5,132 bases of DNA from MGNI01 sp964353875 (GTDB lineage: Bacteria > Chloroflexota > Anaerolineae > Anaerolineales > E44-bin32), in contig CAYGXU010000165.1 of the NCBI GenBank assembly GCA_964353875.1, positions 1 through 5,132 of the forward strand. The letters run 5' to 3'. The position numbers were made by a program, and so were the translations under genes. The notes beneath the pieces were generated by a model, which was given only the letters and a program-made list of their open reading frames with translations, was not told the DNA's origin and did no database searches. How positions within the stretch are numbered: the first letter of the stretch is position 1; the number at the start of each line of letters is the position of its first letter. Shown here piece after piece: positions 4,940 to 5,132 of this stretch.

Positions 4940-5132
4940 CTAGCCCAAATTAATAAATAAGGCGAACAAACGAGAGAATAGGAAATCCATCAGCCCAAGG
5001 AATAAGCTGGTAATCCCAATCACGACCAATACGATGATGGTAAGACGTGTAGCTTCACTGCGAGTAGGCCAACTTACTTTACGAAGCTCGCCAGCTGTCT
5101 CCCGAAAGTAGCGCACAATTCCGATTTGCTTT
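4940..5132 (-). CDS. secE: Preprotein translocase subunit SecE (partial, N-terminus off window)
   Basis: SecE is the small essential membrane subunit that clamps SecY in the protein-export channel. The visible 63 C-terminal residues show an amphipathic cytoplasmic helix (IVRYFRETAGELRKVSWPTRSEATRLT), including the conserved ELRKVSWP.R.E signature, followed by one membrane segment (about visible residues 31-50, TIIVLVVIGITSLFLGLMDF) and a short hydrophobic tail ending in NLG and TAG. This is the single-membrane-segment form usual outside the enterics. The start codon lies beyond 5132, with probably few residues missing. The secE-nusG order is the standard bacterial one. Confidence 0.96.
   Translation of the reverse strand, partial: KQIGIVRYFRETAGELRKVSWPTRSEATRLTIIVLVVIGITSLFLGLMDFLFSRLFALFINLG

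Overview
The window is a bacterial translation and transcription gene cluster read entirely from the minus strand. In the direction of transcription (high to low coordinates) it holds the end of secE, then nusG, rplK (L11), rplA (L1), rplJ (L10) and rplL (L7/L12). A terminator follows, then a separate two-component operon: an OmpR-type response regulator and the first 280 residues of its sensor histidine kinase. Every gene is read from its protein sequence; no plus-strand gene is credible. Moderate base composition, GTG and TTG starts with strong Shine-Dalgarno sequences, and a long acidic N-terminus on NusG fit a Gram-positive-like or Chloroflexota-type bacterium. I lean to Chloroflexota with low confidence; that placement is inference.

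Layout: secE 4940-5132 (5' end off the window), nusG 4145-4924, a 146-nt gap with a good promoter, rplK 3573-3998, rplA 2814-3518, a 216-nt regulatory gap, rplJ 2076-2597, rplL 1609-1992, terminator 1569-1592, response regulator 839-1516, histidine kinase 1-842 (3' end off the window). The usual neighbours rpoB and rpoC do not follow rplL.

The most informative non-coding part is the rplA-rplJ gap. It contains an extended -10 promoter, an RNA matching the L10 leader (the mRNA site bound by the L10-L12 complex), a 12-bp antiterminator and a strong intrinsic terminator (10-bp stem, six T) just before the rplJ ribosome binding site. The antiterminator shares one arm with the terminator and the other with the closing stem of the L10-binding domain. 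This is the arrangement expected for autoregulation by transcription attenuation: excess L10-L12 would stabilise the leader fold, free the terminator and shut off rplJL.

Together the genes serve protein export (SecE), elongation control (NusG) and the two mobile ribosomal stalks (L1; L11-L10-L12). The two-component pair is probably unrelated and simply lies downstream. I see no CRISPR array, mobile element, tRNA or rRNA. The novelty here is regulatory detail and lineage-specific protein variation, not a new gene system.
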